10,025 bases of DNA from Pedobacter sp. UBA1951 (GTDB lineage Bacteria > Bacteroidota > Bacteroidia > Sphingobacteriales > Sphingobacteriaceae), in assembly GCA_002336465.1 (NCBI GenBank), contig DDEP01000191.1, positions 1 to 10,025 on the forward strand, read 5' to 3'. Below are positions 1 to 6,449 of the stretch, piece after piece (positions within the stretch are counted from its first letter, which is position 1; each line of letters opens with the position of its first letter). Both the position numbers and the translations under genes were made by a program. The notes under the pieces were generated by a model. That model saw only the letters and a list, made by a program, of their open reading frames with translations, made no database searches and was not told the origin of the DNA.

Positions 1-6
1 ATCTCT

Positions 7-33
7 TTTGTTATAAAAAAGATATTATATTTG
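7..33 (+). promoter_or_regulatory. Bacteroidota-type promoter candidate for the replication operon
   Basis: Positions 26-33 read TATATTTG, a full match to the Bacteroidota -7 consensus TAnnTTTG. A TTTG lies at 7-10, but the spacer is only 15 nt, shorter than the usual roughly 17-23, so the -33 assignment is weak. A start near position 40 would place the inverted repeat at 71-147 in the 5' leader of the operon that begins at 172. Any upstream gene is outside the window, so read-through cannot be excluded. Confidence 0.4.
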
Positions 34-70
34 AATTATCATTCTAAGCCGAATACGATTAAGATTTTTT

Positions 71-147
71 AGCAAACGCCAGTAGGTATATTCATCCAGA
101 ATCAATTAAAGCGAACGGCTTATCGCTTTATCCTACTGGCGTTTGCT
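71..147. repeat. Nested perfect inverted repeat in the leader
   Basis: The outer arms at 71-86 (AGCAAACGCCAGTAGG) and 132-147 are perfect 16-bp reverse complements around a 45-nt interior. Inside, 107-113 and 124-130 form a second 7-bp stem with a 10-nt loop. No T-tract follows on either strand, so this is not a standard intrinsic terminator. It ends 24 nt before the first start codon. It may be a structured 5' leader, a protein site or the end of a mobile segment; the sequence does not decide. Confidence 0.75.
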
Positions 148-171
148 TGTTTAAAATAAATAATAGCGAGT

Positions 172-477
172 ATGATGATACCCTACGAGTGCCACGTCTG
201 CGGAGTGGTTGACGAGGCTAAATTCGTTTATGCTGGACCGCATATTAAGCAATTATGCAATGCTTGTGGCAAATATGTTAAGTTCTTCAACAAAGCATTA
301 ATACCAGATGTAAAAGAGATAAAGCTTTCTATTTGGGGCATTAAAAAGGATGTCGAAACCATAGAACAGGCTAAAAAGGAATGTGGTTTTGTTGACGGTC
401 TTACAGGTTTAGACGAAAAAATACAATATTGGAGATTATATCTTTATATGAGGAGTGCTGATTATGAAAACGCCTAA
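172..477 (+). CDS. Small zinc-ribbon protein, phage early region
   Basis: This 101-residue protein has two CxxC knuckles near the N-terminus (C7-x2-C10 and C29-x2-C32), spaced as in a compact zinc ribbon, so it probably binds one zinc ion. The rest (about 45-101) is charged and probably helical, with no motif I recognise and no signal peptide or membrane segment. Two ATGs sit in tandem (172 and 175), and either could be the start. It is the first gene of the rightward replication operon. Its 3' end overlaps the helicase gene by 14 nt and contains that gene's ribosome binding site, so the two are probably translationally coupled. Position and fold suggest a nucleic-acid-binding accessory or early regulator, but that is inference. 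Confidence 0.7.
   Translation: MMIPYECHVCGVVDEAKFVYAGPHIKQLCNACGKYVKFFNKALIPDVKEIKLSIWGIKKDVETIEQAKKECGFVDGLTGLDEKIQYWRLYLYMRSADYENA
451..455 (+). promoter_or_regulatory. Shine-Dalgarno site setting the helicase start
   Basis: AGGAG lies 8 nt before ATG 464, inside the 3' end of the zinc-ribbon gene. It supports ATG 464 over the in-frame GTG at 455, which would overlap the site itself. Most other genes in the window lack such a site, as is usual in Bacteroidota. Confidence 0.6.
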
Positions 478-1951
478 TTTCACACTTCGACACTATCAAA
501 CTGATTTTATCCGTGAACTCGGTATGTCTGTTCTCCACAATAAGCGTGTTATTGCTTGCGCTCCTACTGGTTCAGGTAAAACAAAGTGCTTCATTCAAAT
601 TGCCTACAACGCCATACAGAAAGGCAGGCCAGTTATTATTATAAGCGATGCAATAAAGATTTTTGACCAGATTATCAATGAAGCTGGGGGGACGGCTATT
701 GCTGATGGTATCAAGCATGTAGATATTTTTCCAAATCAGTTGTATATAGCCATGGCTCAAACTTTGACCAGAAGACCGGCTATTATCGAGCAGTTCAATT
801 TAGTAGAGCCTAAGCCTATAATCATTATAGATGAAGCACATATTGGCACTACGTCTAATATTGTCCGTAAATTAAATGAGAATAACGATGCACTTTTAGT
901 TGGCTTTACAGCCACACCAGATGCGAGGGTTGCTAAACATTTACCAGAGTTATACAAAGATTGTATTGTAGCTTGTCAGGTTGATGATTTAATACAAAGT
1001 GGCAATCTATGCAGCTACAAGCATCATGCAAGGGACAAAGCTGGTGTTGATTTGCTGCAGCTCAGAAATGGAGAATTTACAGAGGCTTCGCAAAACGATG
1101 CATTCAACCGCCAAGAGGTTTACGATGGATTACAAGAGGATCTAAATAAGTTCAAATTTAGCAAGGCAATGATTTTTGTTTCATCAATCAAGCATTGCGA
1201 AGATTTACACGAGCAGTTAACTAATGATGGTTTTCTTTGCACACGCTACCATAGCAAATTACCAAATGCAGATTATGAGCTGGCAAAATTCACTAAATTA
1301 AACCAAGCAAACATCTGCATAAGTGTTGGTAGTTTAACCAAAGGTTTTGACTATCCAGATATTGATTTAGTTGTGCTAATGAGGGCTACTACATCGCTAC
1401 CACTCTACCTACAAATGATTGGCAGAGGTAGCCGACCAACTACTACAAAAAAATTCTTTGAAGTAATTGATTATGGCGATAATTGGAAAAGACACGGTTT
1501 ATACTGGGATAACAGGGATTGGAAAGAGATGTGGAAACAAACCAAGAAGAACCGAGCTCGTGAAGGTCAAGGGGTTGCCCCTATTACTATGTGCATTGAA
1601 TGTATGGCGATTATCCCAGCCAAACAGAAGATATGCGAGTATTGCGGTTGTGAGCAGCCTATAACCGAAAAGGAGTTGCAACAGGGCGAATTAATAGAGG
1701 TTACCGCACACTATAATTCCCTAGTTGGAAAACAGATTAGCGACCTAACCCCTACTGAGTTGGCTATCTATGCGAAACTAAAATCTAAACAGCGTTTTGC
1801 AGCTCGAATTGCAAAAGCAAAAGAACAGAAAACTCCTGGTTTTCTGCCTGCCTTTGCTAGTGCTATGGGATACAAACAGGGCTGGGCTGATATACAGATT
1901 TCACAAATAGGCGCTGCACCTATCGAGTTTGCAGATATAAGATTGAGATAA
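464..1951 (+). CDS. SF2 DEAH-box helicase with C-terminal zinc finger
   Basis: This is a 495-residue superfamily 2 helicase expected to use ATP to unwind or remodel DNA during phage replication or recombination. Visible motifs in order are: a Q-motif-like LRHYQ at 8-12, Walker A APTGSGKT at 33-40, IIIIDEAH at 119-126, motif III FTATP at 148-152, a motif V region with GFDYPDID at 294-301, and motif VI QMIGRGSRP at 317-325. A CxxC...CxxC zinc finger follows (C377, C380, C391, C394), then a roughly 95-residue tail. A GTG at 455 is in frame, but ATG 464 is preferred because AGGAG at 451-455 lies 8 nt upstream, one of the few clear Shine-Dalgarno sites here. The arrangement resembles the DEAD/DEAH helicases of Bacteroidota phage replication modules. 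All catalytic motifs look intact. Confidence 0.93.
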   Translation: MKTPNFTLRHYQTDFIRELGMSVLHNKRVIACAPTGSGKTKCFIQIAYNAIQKGRPVIIISDAIKIFDQIINEAGGTAIADGIKHVDIFPNQLYIAMAQTLTRRPAIIEQFNLVEPKPIIIIDEAHIGTTSNIVRKLNENNDALLVGFTATPDARVAKHLPELYKDCIVACQVDDLIQSGNLCSYKHHARDKAGVDLLQLRNGEFTEASQNDAFNRQEVYDGLQEDLNKFKFSKAMIFVSSIKHCEDLHEQLTNDGFLCTRYHSKLPNADYELAKFTKLNQANICISVGSLTKGFDYPDIDLVVLMRATTSLPLYLQMIGRGSRPTTTKKFFEVIDYGDNWKRHGLYWDNRDWKEMWKQTKKNRAREGQGVAPITMCIECMAIIPAKQKICEYCGCEQPITEKELQQGELIEVTAHYNSLVGKQISDLTPTELAIYAKLKSKQRFAARIAKAKEQKTPGFLPAFASAMGYKQGWADIQISQIGAAPIEFADIRLR

Positions 1952-1965
1952 AAGAAAATAACGAC

Positions 1966-2598
1966 ATGAAGATTTTGAATTTGTATGCAGGTATTGGAGG
2001 TAATAGAAAATTATGGGGTGATGAACATGAGATAACAGCCGTTGAATATGATGAGCCAACAGCAGAGGTGTATAAAAGTTACTTCCCAAATGACACTGTT
2101 ATAGTTGCTGACGCACATCAATATCTACTTGAGAACTTCAATGACTTTGATTTCATCTGGAGTTCCCCCCCGTGCCCTACGCATTCTGATATCCGTAGGT
2201 GCGGTGTTCATGCAGGGCAATACGAGGCATTGTATCCTGAAATGGGGTTATACCAGGAGATAATATTATTACAAAATTTTGCTCCTAAAGATTGCAAATG
2301 GATAATAGAAAACGTTAGACCGTATTACGACCCCTTAATACCGCCAAATAAAAAATTACATAGACATCTTTACTGGTCTAATTTCAAAATTGGAAATTTT
2401 CAAGTTACAGATGACAGAAAGCACTCTGATATTCAAGGCTATTCTGAAGTGTATGGTTTTGATATAAAGTCTAGTAGTATCAAGGATAAACGAAAAGCAT
2501 TAAGAAATATGGTTGACCCTAAATTGGGCGAATATATTTTAAACTGCGCAATAGGCTCAATGCAGAAATACGAGCAAAATACTCTTTTTAGTTTATAA
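1966..2598 (+). CDS. Compact DNA cytosine-C5 methyltransferase
   Basis: This 210-residue protein has the order of a C5-cytosine methyltransferase. The AdoMet-binding motif I is LNLYAGIGGN at 4-13, motif II is AVEYD at 25-29, motif IV is SSPPCPTHS at 66-74 with C70 as the expected nucleophile, and motif VI is IENVRP at 114-119. RNMVDPKLGEYIL near the C-terminus resembles motif X. It is much shorter than restriction-type enzymes (usually over 300 residues) and has little room for a target-recognition domain, as in other small phage methyltransferases. It probably modifies phage DNA, for instance against host restriction; its target is unknown. The gene begins 14 nt after the helicase stop and ends 20 nt before the primase gene. 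The extreme C-terminus, QNTLFSL, loosely resembles a sliding-clamp-binding peptide. Confidence 0.88.
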   Translation: MKILNLYAGIGGNRKLWGDEHEITAVEYDEPTAEVYKSYFPNDTVIVADAHQYLLENFNDFDFIWSSPPCPTHSDIRRCGVHAGQYEALYPEMGLYQEIILLQNFAPKDCKWIIENVRPYYDPLIPPNKKLHRHLYWSNFKIGNFQVTDDRKHSDIQGYSEVYGFDIKSSSIKDKRKALRNMVDPKLGEYILNCAIGSMQKYEQNTLFSL

Positions 2599-2618
2599 CC
2601 AATTCCACCACCCATAAT

Positions 2619-5177
2619 ATGAGCGTTAAATTACAAGATGTATGGAAAGAAGTTGAAGACCTTTTGGCGGATGGTTTTAGTTTAATTCCTGTACGCGATA
2701 AAGAAGAAATTAATAAATATGGTGAGCCTCTTGCGCCTAAAACCCCTTTCGGTTCTTGGAAAGAATTTCAACATCGTATCATTACCAAGCAAGAGCTTTG
2801 GGAAACAATGGAAAACCGCAACACAAATGCCGTTGCCATTGTTTGCGGTAAGGTTAGCGGCAATCTTGAGATTATAGATGTTGACGTTAAGTATAAGCCC
2901 GGTATTGATATTACCATTTTAAACGACTTACGCTCATTCTACCCCCAACTTTACAGCCGTTTACGCATACATCAATCGCCAAGTAAAGGACTTCACATTC
3001 TTTATCGTGTAGCTTGCGGCAATCAGCATGTAATTCCTGGTAATCTTAAATTAGCTGGTCGATTAGCTTCAGATGATGAAATTGAACTTCAATTAAAACG
3101 AGGTGTAAAAAGACCTAACAAAGAGGTTAATTTTTTGGAAACCCGTGGCGAAGGCGGTTACTTTCTTGCGCCACCATCTTTGGGTTATTGCGTATTGCAA
3201 GATAACCCTGTTCCTTACATCACTTGGGAAGAAAGATGCAGCATTATTACGCTTTGTCAATCTTACTCGGAAATAATTAAAGTTGCACCAGCTCCAACAA
3301 CTACAAAATCACAATCTGATTGGTATAGTACGAACCCCTTTGAAGATTTCAACGCAAAATGCGACCCTATTCAGTTCTTAGAAGCGTTCAACTGGAAGTA
3401 TAGCCACAAGAATAATAAATTCATCTGGTTTACTAGACCAGACAAAACGAAAGGAGTTTCTGCAAGTTGGAATGTCGAAAAAGGCGTTTACTTCGTCTTT
3501 ACATCATCTACCGAATTAGAAGCAAATAGAGGCTACAATCCTTCTACCATTCTGTCAGAATTGATGTTCGATGGTGACAAATCGAAAACATACAAGTATT
3601 TAACTGAACAGGGTTTTGGCACGGTAAAACAATCGGTTGAAGCCGCTTACATTAAAAAGGCTGCTAGAGCCGGCAAACCTAATCTACCAAACAACTTTAG
3701 TGCAGAAGCAAAATCTAAGTTAACTACCGAACTAGATAGGCTAAAACAAGATTATCCGTACGGCAATTTTATAAAAGTTGATATTGAAACCGAAAAAACG
3801 TCTGTTAGCTATGAGCAGATAATTTATGTAGCAGAACATTTGGGGCTATACAGTCTAAATGGAAATGTGGTTTTGGTAAATGGACATACGGTTGAAAAAA
3901 TAGACGATAGAGTCTTTCAGGATATTCTAAAAAGCTACATACACGAAGAAGACCCAGAAACTTACGAGCAATACTGCAACGTATTCGAAAAGTTCATGAA
4001 AGATAACACCAAATATCTTTCAACCAGATTGACTTTGCTGCCAGAAAATAGAATTATAAGTGATGAAAGATTGATATGTTACAAGTTCTATCAAAATGGT
4101 TACCTAACCATTACTCCTACTGTAATTGAGTTCAACGAATACGAAACTTTCGACAAACTTGTATGGAAGGATAAAATTCAGCCACGAAACTATATCGATG
4201 GCGAAGGTGGAAGGTTTGTTGAGTACTTAAACCTAGCACTGGTAGATCCAAACAGGGCCAAATCTATTCTAGGCTTTTTATCACATGATTTTAAGGACGA
4301 AACAACGGGCTACATCATTGTTTTGACTGAGGCCTGCCAAAATCCAAAAGATGGAGGCGGAAGCGGTAAGAATGTTTTCTGTAACCTGCTTAGCTTAACA
4401 ACCACATATACCAGTACTCCTGGTTCTCAGCAAAAACTTGATGAAAAATTCTTTCAGTCTTGGAACTTTCAAAAGGTTTTCGGTATAAATGATTTGCCCA
4501 AGAACTTTGATTTTGCATTCCTAAAAGAAGCTATTTCCGGTACCATAAAATTAAAGAAGCTTTTCAAGGATGAAAAAAATATTCCAGTTGAGCAAGCACC
4601 AAAAATTGTATGCCAAACAAACTTTAGCTATGTAATTAGCGATGGCGGTTTGAAACGCCGTATCATTCCGCTAGAGTTTACCGACTTCTTTACCAAGTGT
4701 GGCGGTATAGATGTGCATTTTGGTATTCACTTTCCTAAAGGGTGGGAAGAAGGAGATTTTGCAGGGTACGATAATTATATAGCAGAGTGCATACAGGCAT
4801 GGATGAATAGCGGACTAAAACTGTCAGCTGGAGAGCTTACCTATGAAGGTTGGTTAAAACAATGGGCTTTGACATTTGGCAACATTACCGATTTCATCAC
4901 GCAGAACTGGAAGAAGTGGACTGCAGACGAATACATCAAAAACGAAGAATTTAAAAAGAGTTTGGACGAGTACTATGCTGAAAACAATATCAGCAAGAAC
5001 TACCAGCCAACATCTCACAAGGTAAATGATGCTATCGAAAGCTTTGCAAATAAGCACGGGTTCATCTACAAGAAAAATTTCAATAAAAAGATTAACAGCA
5101 TCCAAAATAAATGCAGGGCATTCTTTAAAGGAGATGTGCCTGAAGAAGATTTAGAGGATGAAATAATGCCGTTTTAG
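2619..5177 (+). CDS. Primase-polymerase / SF3 helicase fusion (phage replication protein)
   Basis: This 852-residue protein joins two replication activities. The N-terminal part (about 1-195) is a prim-pol domain: GFSLIPV near 19-25, the catalytic DVD at 87-89, SKGLH at 122-126 with H126, and GEGGYFLAPPS at 177-187. A linker or accessory region follows, with an aromatic-rich segment near 255-335. The C-terminal half is an SF3/AAA+ helicase of the D5/DUF5906 kind: Walker A GGGSGKN at 579-585, a Walker B-like segment ending near D625, sensor N668 in CQTNF, and the arginine pair R680-R681. Such proteins synthesise primers and unwind the origin. The gene is in the middle of the operon and ends 3 nt before the next gene. 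No break or missing motif is visible. It is the most likely partner of any origin in this element. Confidence 0.92.
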   Translation: MSVKLQDVWKEVEDLLADGFSLIPVRDKEEINKYGEPLAPKTPFGSWKEFQHRIITKQELWETMENRNTNAVAIVCGKVSGNLEIIDVDVKYKPGIDITILNDLRSFYPQLYSRLRIHQSPSKGLHILYRVACGNQHVIPGNLKLAGRLASDDEIELQLKRGVKRPNKEVNFLETRGEGGYFLAPPSLGYCVLQDNPVPYITWEERCSIITLCQSYSEIIKVAPAPTTTKSQSDWYSTNPFEDFNAKCDPIQFLEAFNWKYSHKNNKFIWFTRPDKTKGVSASWNVEKGVYFVFTSSTELEANRGYNPSTILSELMFDGDKSKTYKYLTEQGFGTVKQSVEAAYIKKAARAGKPNLPNNFSAEAKSKLTTELDRLKQDYPYGNFIKVDIETEKTSVSYEQIIYVAEHLGLYSLNGNVVLVNGHTVEKIDDRVFQDILKSYIHEEDPETYEQYCNVFEKFMKDNTKYLSTRLTLLPENRIISDERLICYKFYQNGYLTITPTVIEFNEYETFDKLVWKDKIQPRNYIDGEGGRFVEYLNLALVDPNRAKSILGFLSHDFKDETTGYIIVLTEACQNPKDGGGSGKNVFCNLLSLTTTYTSTPGSQQKLDEKFFQSWNFQKVFGINDLPKNFDFAFLKEAISGTIKLKKLFKDEKNIPVEQAPKIVCQTNFSYVISDGGLKRRIIPLEFTDFFTKCGGIDVHFGIHFPKGWEEGDFAGYDNYIAECIQAWMNSGLKLSAGELTYEGWLKQWALTFGNITDFITQNWKKWTADEYIKNEEFKKSLDEYYAENNISKNYQPTSHKVNDAIESFANKHGFIYKKNFNKKINSIQNKCRAFFKGDVPEEDLEDEIMPF

Positions 5178-5180
5178 AAT

Positions 5181-5903
5181 ATGAAAAAGATATTAGTTGC
5201 CTGCGAAGAAAGCCAGGCAGTAACTATAGAATTTAGAAAGTTGGGATTTGAGGCTTTTAGCTGTGACATTTTACCTTGCAGCGGAGGGCATCCTGAATGG
5301 CATATACAATATGATGTTACAGAAGTTTTAAAAGGAGGAATTTTCTTAAATCAAATAGGTCAATGGTTAGAGTTTTATAAATGGGATGCTATAATTGCAT
5401 TCCCGACGTGTACCTTCCTAACCGTTACAGGTAATAGATGGTTTAATGTAGAAAAGTACGGAGATAAGGCATTAAAAAGGATTGATGACAGAAAAAAAGC
5501 AATTGATTTCTTTATGATATTTTCTAATGCTAAATGTGATAATATAGCTATAGAAAATCCTGTAGGAATTATGTCTTCTGTATGGAGAAAACCAAATCAA
5601 ATTATAAATCCTTACCAATTCGGCGATCCGTTCGAAAAGAAAACTTGCTTATGGCTTAAAGGATTGCCAAATTTAATAGAAACAAATATTGTTAAGCCTG
5701 CTCCTAGAAAAGTATTCGAAAGTGGAAAATCCATGCCTGAATGGTATGCAGACCTTTGGGCATTGCCAAAAGAAGAAAGAAGTACTATGAGGTCAAAAAC
5801 TTTCCCAGGAATAGCTAAGGCAATGGCTGAGCAATGGGGATGGTACTTACTAAATGGAATAAAATGCAATACCATAGCTAACGAGCAGCTATCGTTATTT
5901 TAA
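5181..5903 (+). CDS. Divergent DNA-methyltransferase-like phage protein
   Basis: This 240-residue protein belongs to a phage family usually labelled DNA methyltransferase-like or cytosine methyltransferase. ILVACEESQAVT at 4-15 takes the place of motif I, FPTCTFLTVTGNRW at 74-87 holds the presumed nucleophile C77, and AIENPVG at 123-129 resembles ENV motif VI. FGDPFEKKTCLWLKGLP (147-163) and a TFPGIAKAMAEQWG segment are family signatures. As I recall, relatives have PPC where this has PTC, so catalysis should not be assumed. The C-terminus is QLSLF (236-240), the classic bacterial sliding-clamp-binding pentapeptide. The gene starts 3 nt after the primase-helicase stop and is last in the operon, before a terminator. 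All eight arginines use AGA or AGG, unlike the start of the primase gene, which hints at separate acquisition. Confidence 0.85.
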   Translation: MKKILVACEESQAVTIEFRKLGFEAFSCDILPCSGGHPEWHIQYDVTEVLKGGIFLNQIGQWLEFYKWDAIIAFPTCTFLTVTGNRWFNVEKYGDKALKRIDDRKKAIDFFMIFSNAKCDNIAIENPVGIMSSVWRKPNQIINPYQFGDPFEKKTCLWLKGLPNLIETNIVKPAPRKVFESGKSMPEWYADLWALPKEERSTMRSKTFPGIAKAMAEQWGWYLLNGIKCNTIANEQLSLF

Positions 5904-5923
5904 ACGGCAACTACAGACGAACC

Positions 5924-5949
5924 AACCGCCCAGCAAAGGCGGTTTTTTT
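5924..5949 (+). terminator. Intrinsic terminator of the replication operon
   Basis: The stem AACCGCC (5924-5930) and GGCGGTT (5938-5944) is a perfect 7-bp GC-rich pairing with a 7-nt loop. The final two T bases of the stem run into a seven-T tract (5943-5949). It lies 20 nt after the stop of the last operon gene and is a textbook Rho-independent terminator. Confidence 0.92.
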
Positions 5950-5983
5950 ATGCCATCTTATCCCAAAAGGTTACCAAATTTTA

Positions 5984-6011
5984 TAAAGGTTACCAAAAGG
6001 TTACCAATTTT
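5984..6011 (+). repeat. 28-bp perfect direct repeat, copy 1
   Basis: This 28-bp segment contains two GGTTACC sites 11 bp apart, followed by AATTTT. It is identical to 6258-6285, with 246 bp between the copies. Confidence 0.9.
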
Positions 6012-6045
6012 TTAAGGCTATTTGGTAACCGTAAAACAGCCTTAA
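6012..6045. repeat. Short inverted repeat around a GGTAACC site
   Basis: TTAAGGCT at 6012-6019 and AGCCTTAA at 6038-6045 are perfect 8-bp complements with an 18-nt loop that contains the GGTAACC site at 6024-6030. No T-tract follows. It is part of the repeat-rich gene-free region. Confidence 0.6.
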
Positions 6046-6075
6046 TCAATATTCAAAAGCACTTTTTTATATATA

Positions 6076-6225
6076 GTTACCAAGTTACCAAATTTTTACT
6101 ATTAAACGCTATATGTAAGATAAAGTAAAACGTATTATATTTTTTTTACGCATTTTTATAATGATACATGATTATGTTTTTTATATATAAAGAGTTTAGC
6201 CTATATTTTTTGGTAACTTGGTAAC
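6076..6225. repeat. 17-bp perfect inverted repeat enclosing the AT-rich core
   Basis: The arms at 6076-6092 (GTTACCAAGTTACCAAA) and 6209-6225 are exact reverse complements, 116 bp apart. Each arm holds two sites of the GGTNACC kind at 8-bp spacing. The enclosed stretch is the most AT-rich part of the window. Confidence 0.88.
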
Positions 6226-6257
6226 CATACACCTTAACTAACTGAATACCTTATAAT

Positions 6258-6285
6258 TAAAGGTTACCAAAAGGTTACCAATTTT
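6258..6285 (+). repeat. 28-bp perfect direct repeat, copy 2
   Basis: This is the second identical copy of the segment at 5984-6011, with the same pair of GGTTACC sites spaced 11 bp apart. The two copies bracket the inverted repeat and the AT-rich core. Confidence 0.9.
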
Positions 6286-6394
6286 CAAAAACACTCGTTA
6301 TTTTTGGTAACTGTGCTATAAATTTGGTAACCCGTAGCTACAGACAAAGCTAACAGAATACGATTAGACTTAATTTTGTAAGGTATATAGCAAT

Positions 6395-6421
6395 AAAAAA
6401 GCCTAAGCTTATGCCAAGGCT
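6395..6421 (-). terminator. Weak intrinsic terminator for the leftward operon
   Basis: On the minus strand AGCCT (6421-6417) can pair with AGGCT (6404-6400) across a 12-nt loop, followed by a run of T (6400-6395). It lies about 30 nt beyond the stop of the DUF4145 gene. The stem is only 5 bp, so the call is modest. Confidence 0.45.
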
Positions 6422-6449
6422 CAAATTTACTTTAATTGCTTTGCTGCCA

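Larger units (their letters stand above)
5969..6332. repeat. Iteron-like array of twelve GGTNACC-type sites
   Basis: Full sites (GGTTACC or GGTAACC) lie at 5969-5975, 5988-5994, 5999-6005, 6024-6030, 6220-6226, 6262-6268, 6273-6279 and 6326-6332. Four more, at 6075-6081, 6083-6089, 6212-6218 and 6306-6312, all read AGTTACC or its complement. GGTNACC is palindromic, as expected for a dimeric protein. Pairs are spaced 11 bp (5988/5999, 6262/6273) or 8 bp (6076/6084, 6212/6220). Only isolated copies were noticed in coding DNA, such as 1699-1705 and 4098-4104. Confidence 0.85.
5950..6449. other. Gene-free AT-rich region between convergent operons; candidate replication origin
   Basis: About 500 nt contain no convincing gene on either strand. 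The region lies between the terminator of the rightward operon and the end of the leftward hicAB-DUF4145 operon, so it is not the promoter region of either. It holds a dense set of GGTNACC-type sites, long direct and inverted repeats, and a very AT-rich core (about 6093-6208) with runs of T and TATATATA-like stretches. Iterated short sites beside an AT-rich melting region, near a gene for a primase-helicase, match the general design of phage and plasmid origins. The origin role is inference. A cluster of regulator sites or a segregation site remains possible. Confidence 0.5.

Noticed and set aside
71..147. Intrinsic terminator
   Set aside because: The stem is strong, but neither strand has a T-tract directly after it, and the interior is 45 nt long.
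455..457. GTG as the helicase start
   Set aside because: The AGGAG that would serve as ribosome binding site overlaps this GTG and is correctly spaced for ATG 464 instead.
4854..5105. Minus-strand open frame inside the primase-helicase gene
   Set aside because: It lies entirely within an intact, motif-rich gene on the other strand and has a hydrophobic composition typical of antisense shadows.
6299..6306. Promoter -7 box TATTTTTG in the gene-free region
   Set aside because: It matches TAnnTTTG, but there is no TTTG at a suitable distance and no rightward gene downstream before the convergent operon. It is probably chance in T-rich DNA overlapping a GGTNACC-type site.
5969..6332. CRISPR array
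   Set aside because: The repeated unit is only about 7 bp, occurs in both orientations and is irregularly spaced. No spacers of constant length and no cas genes are present.
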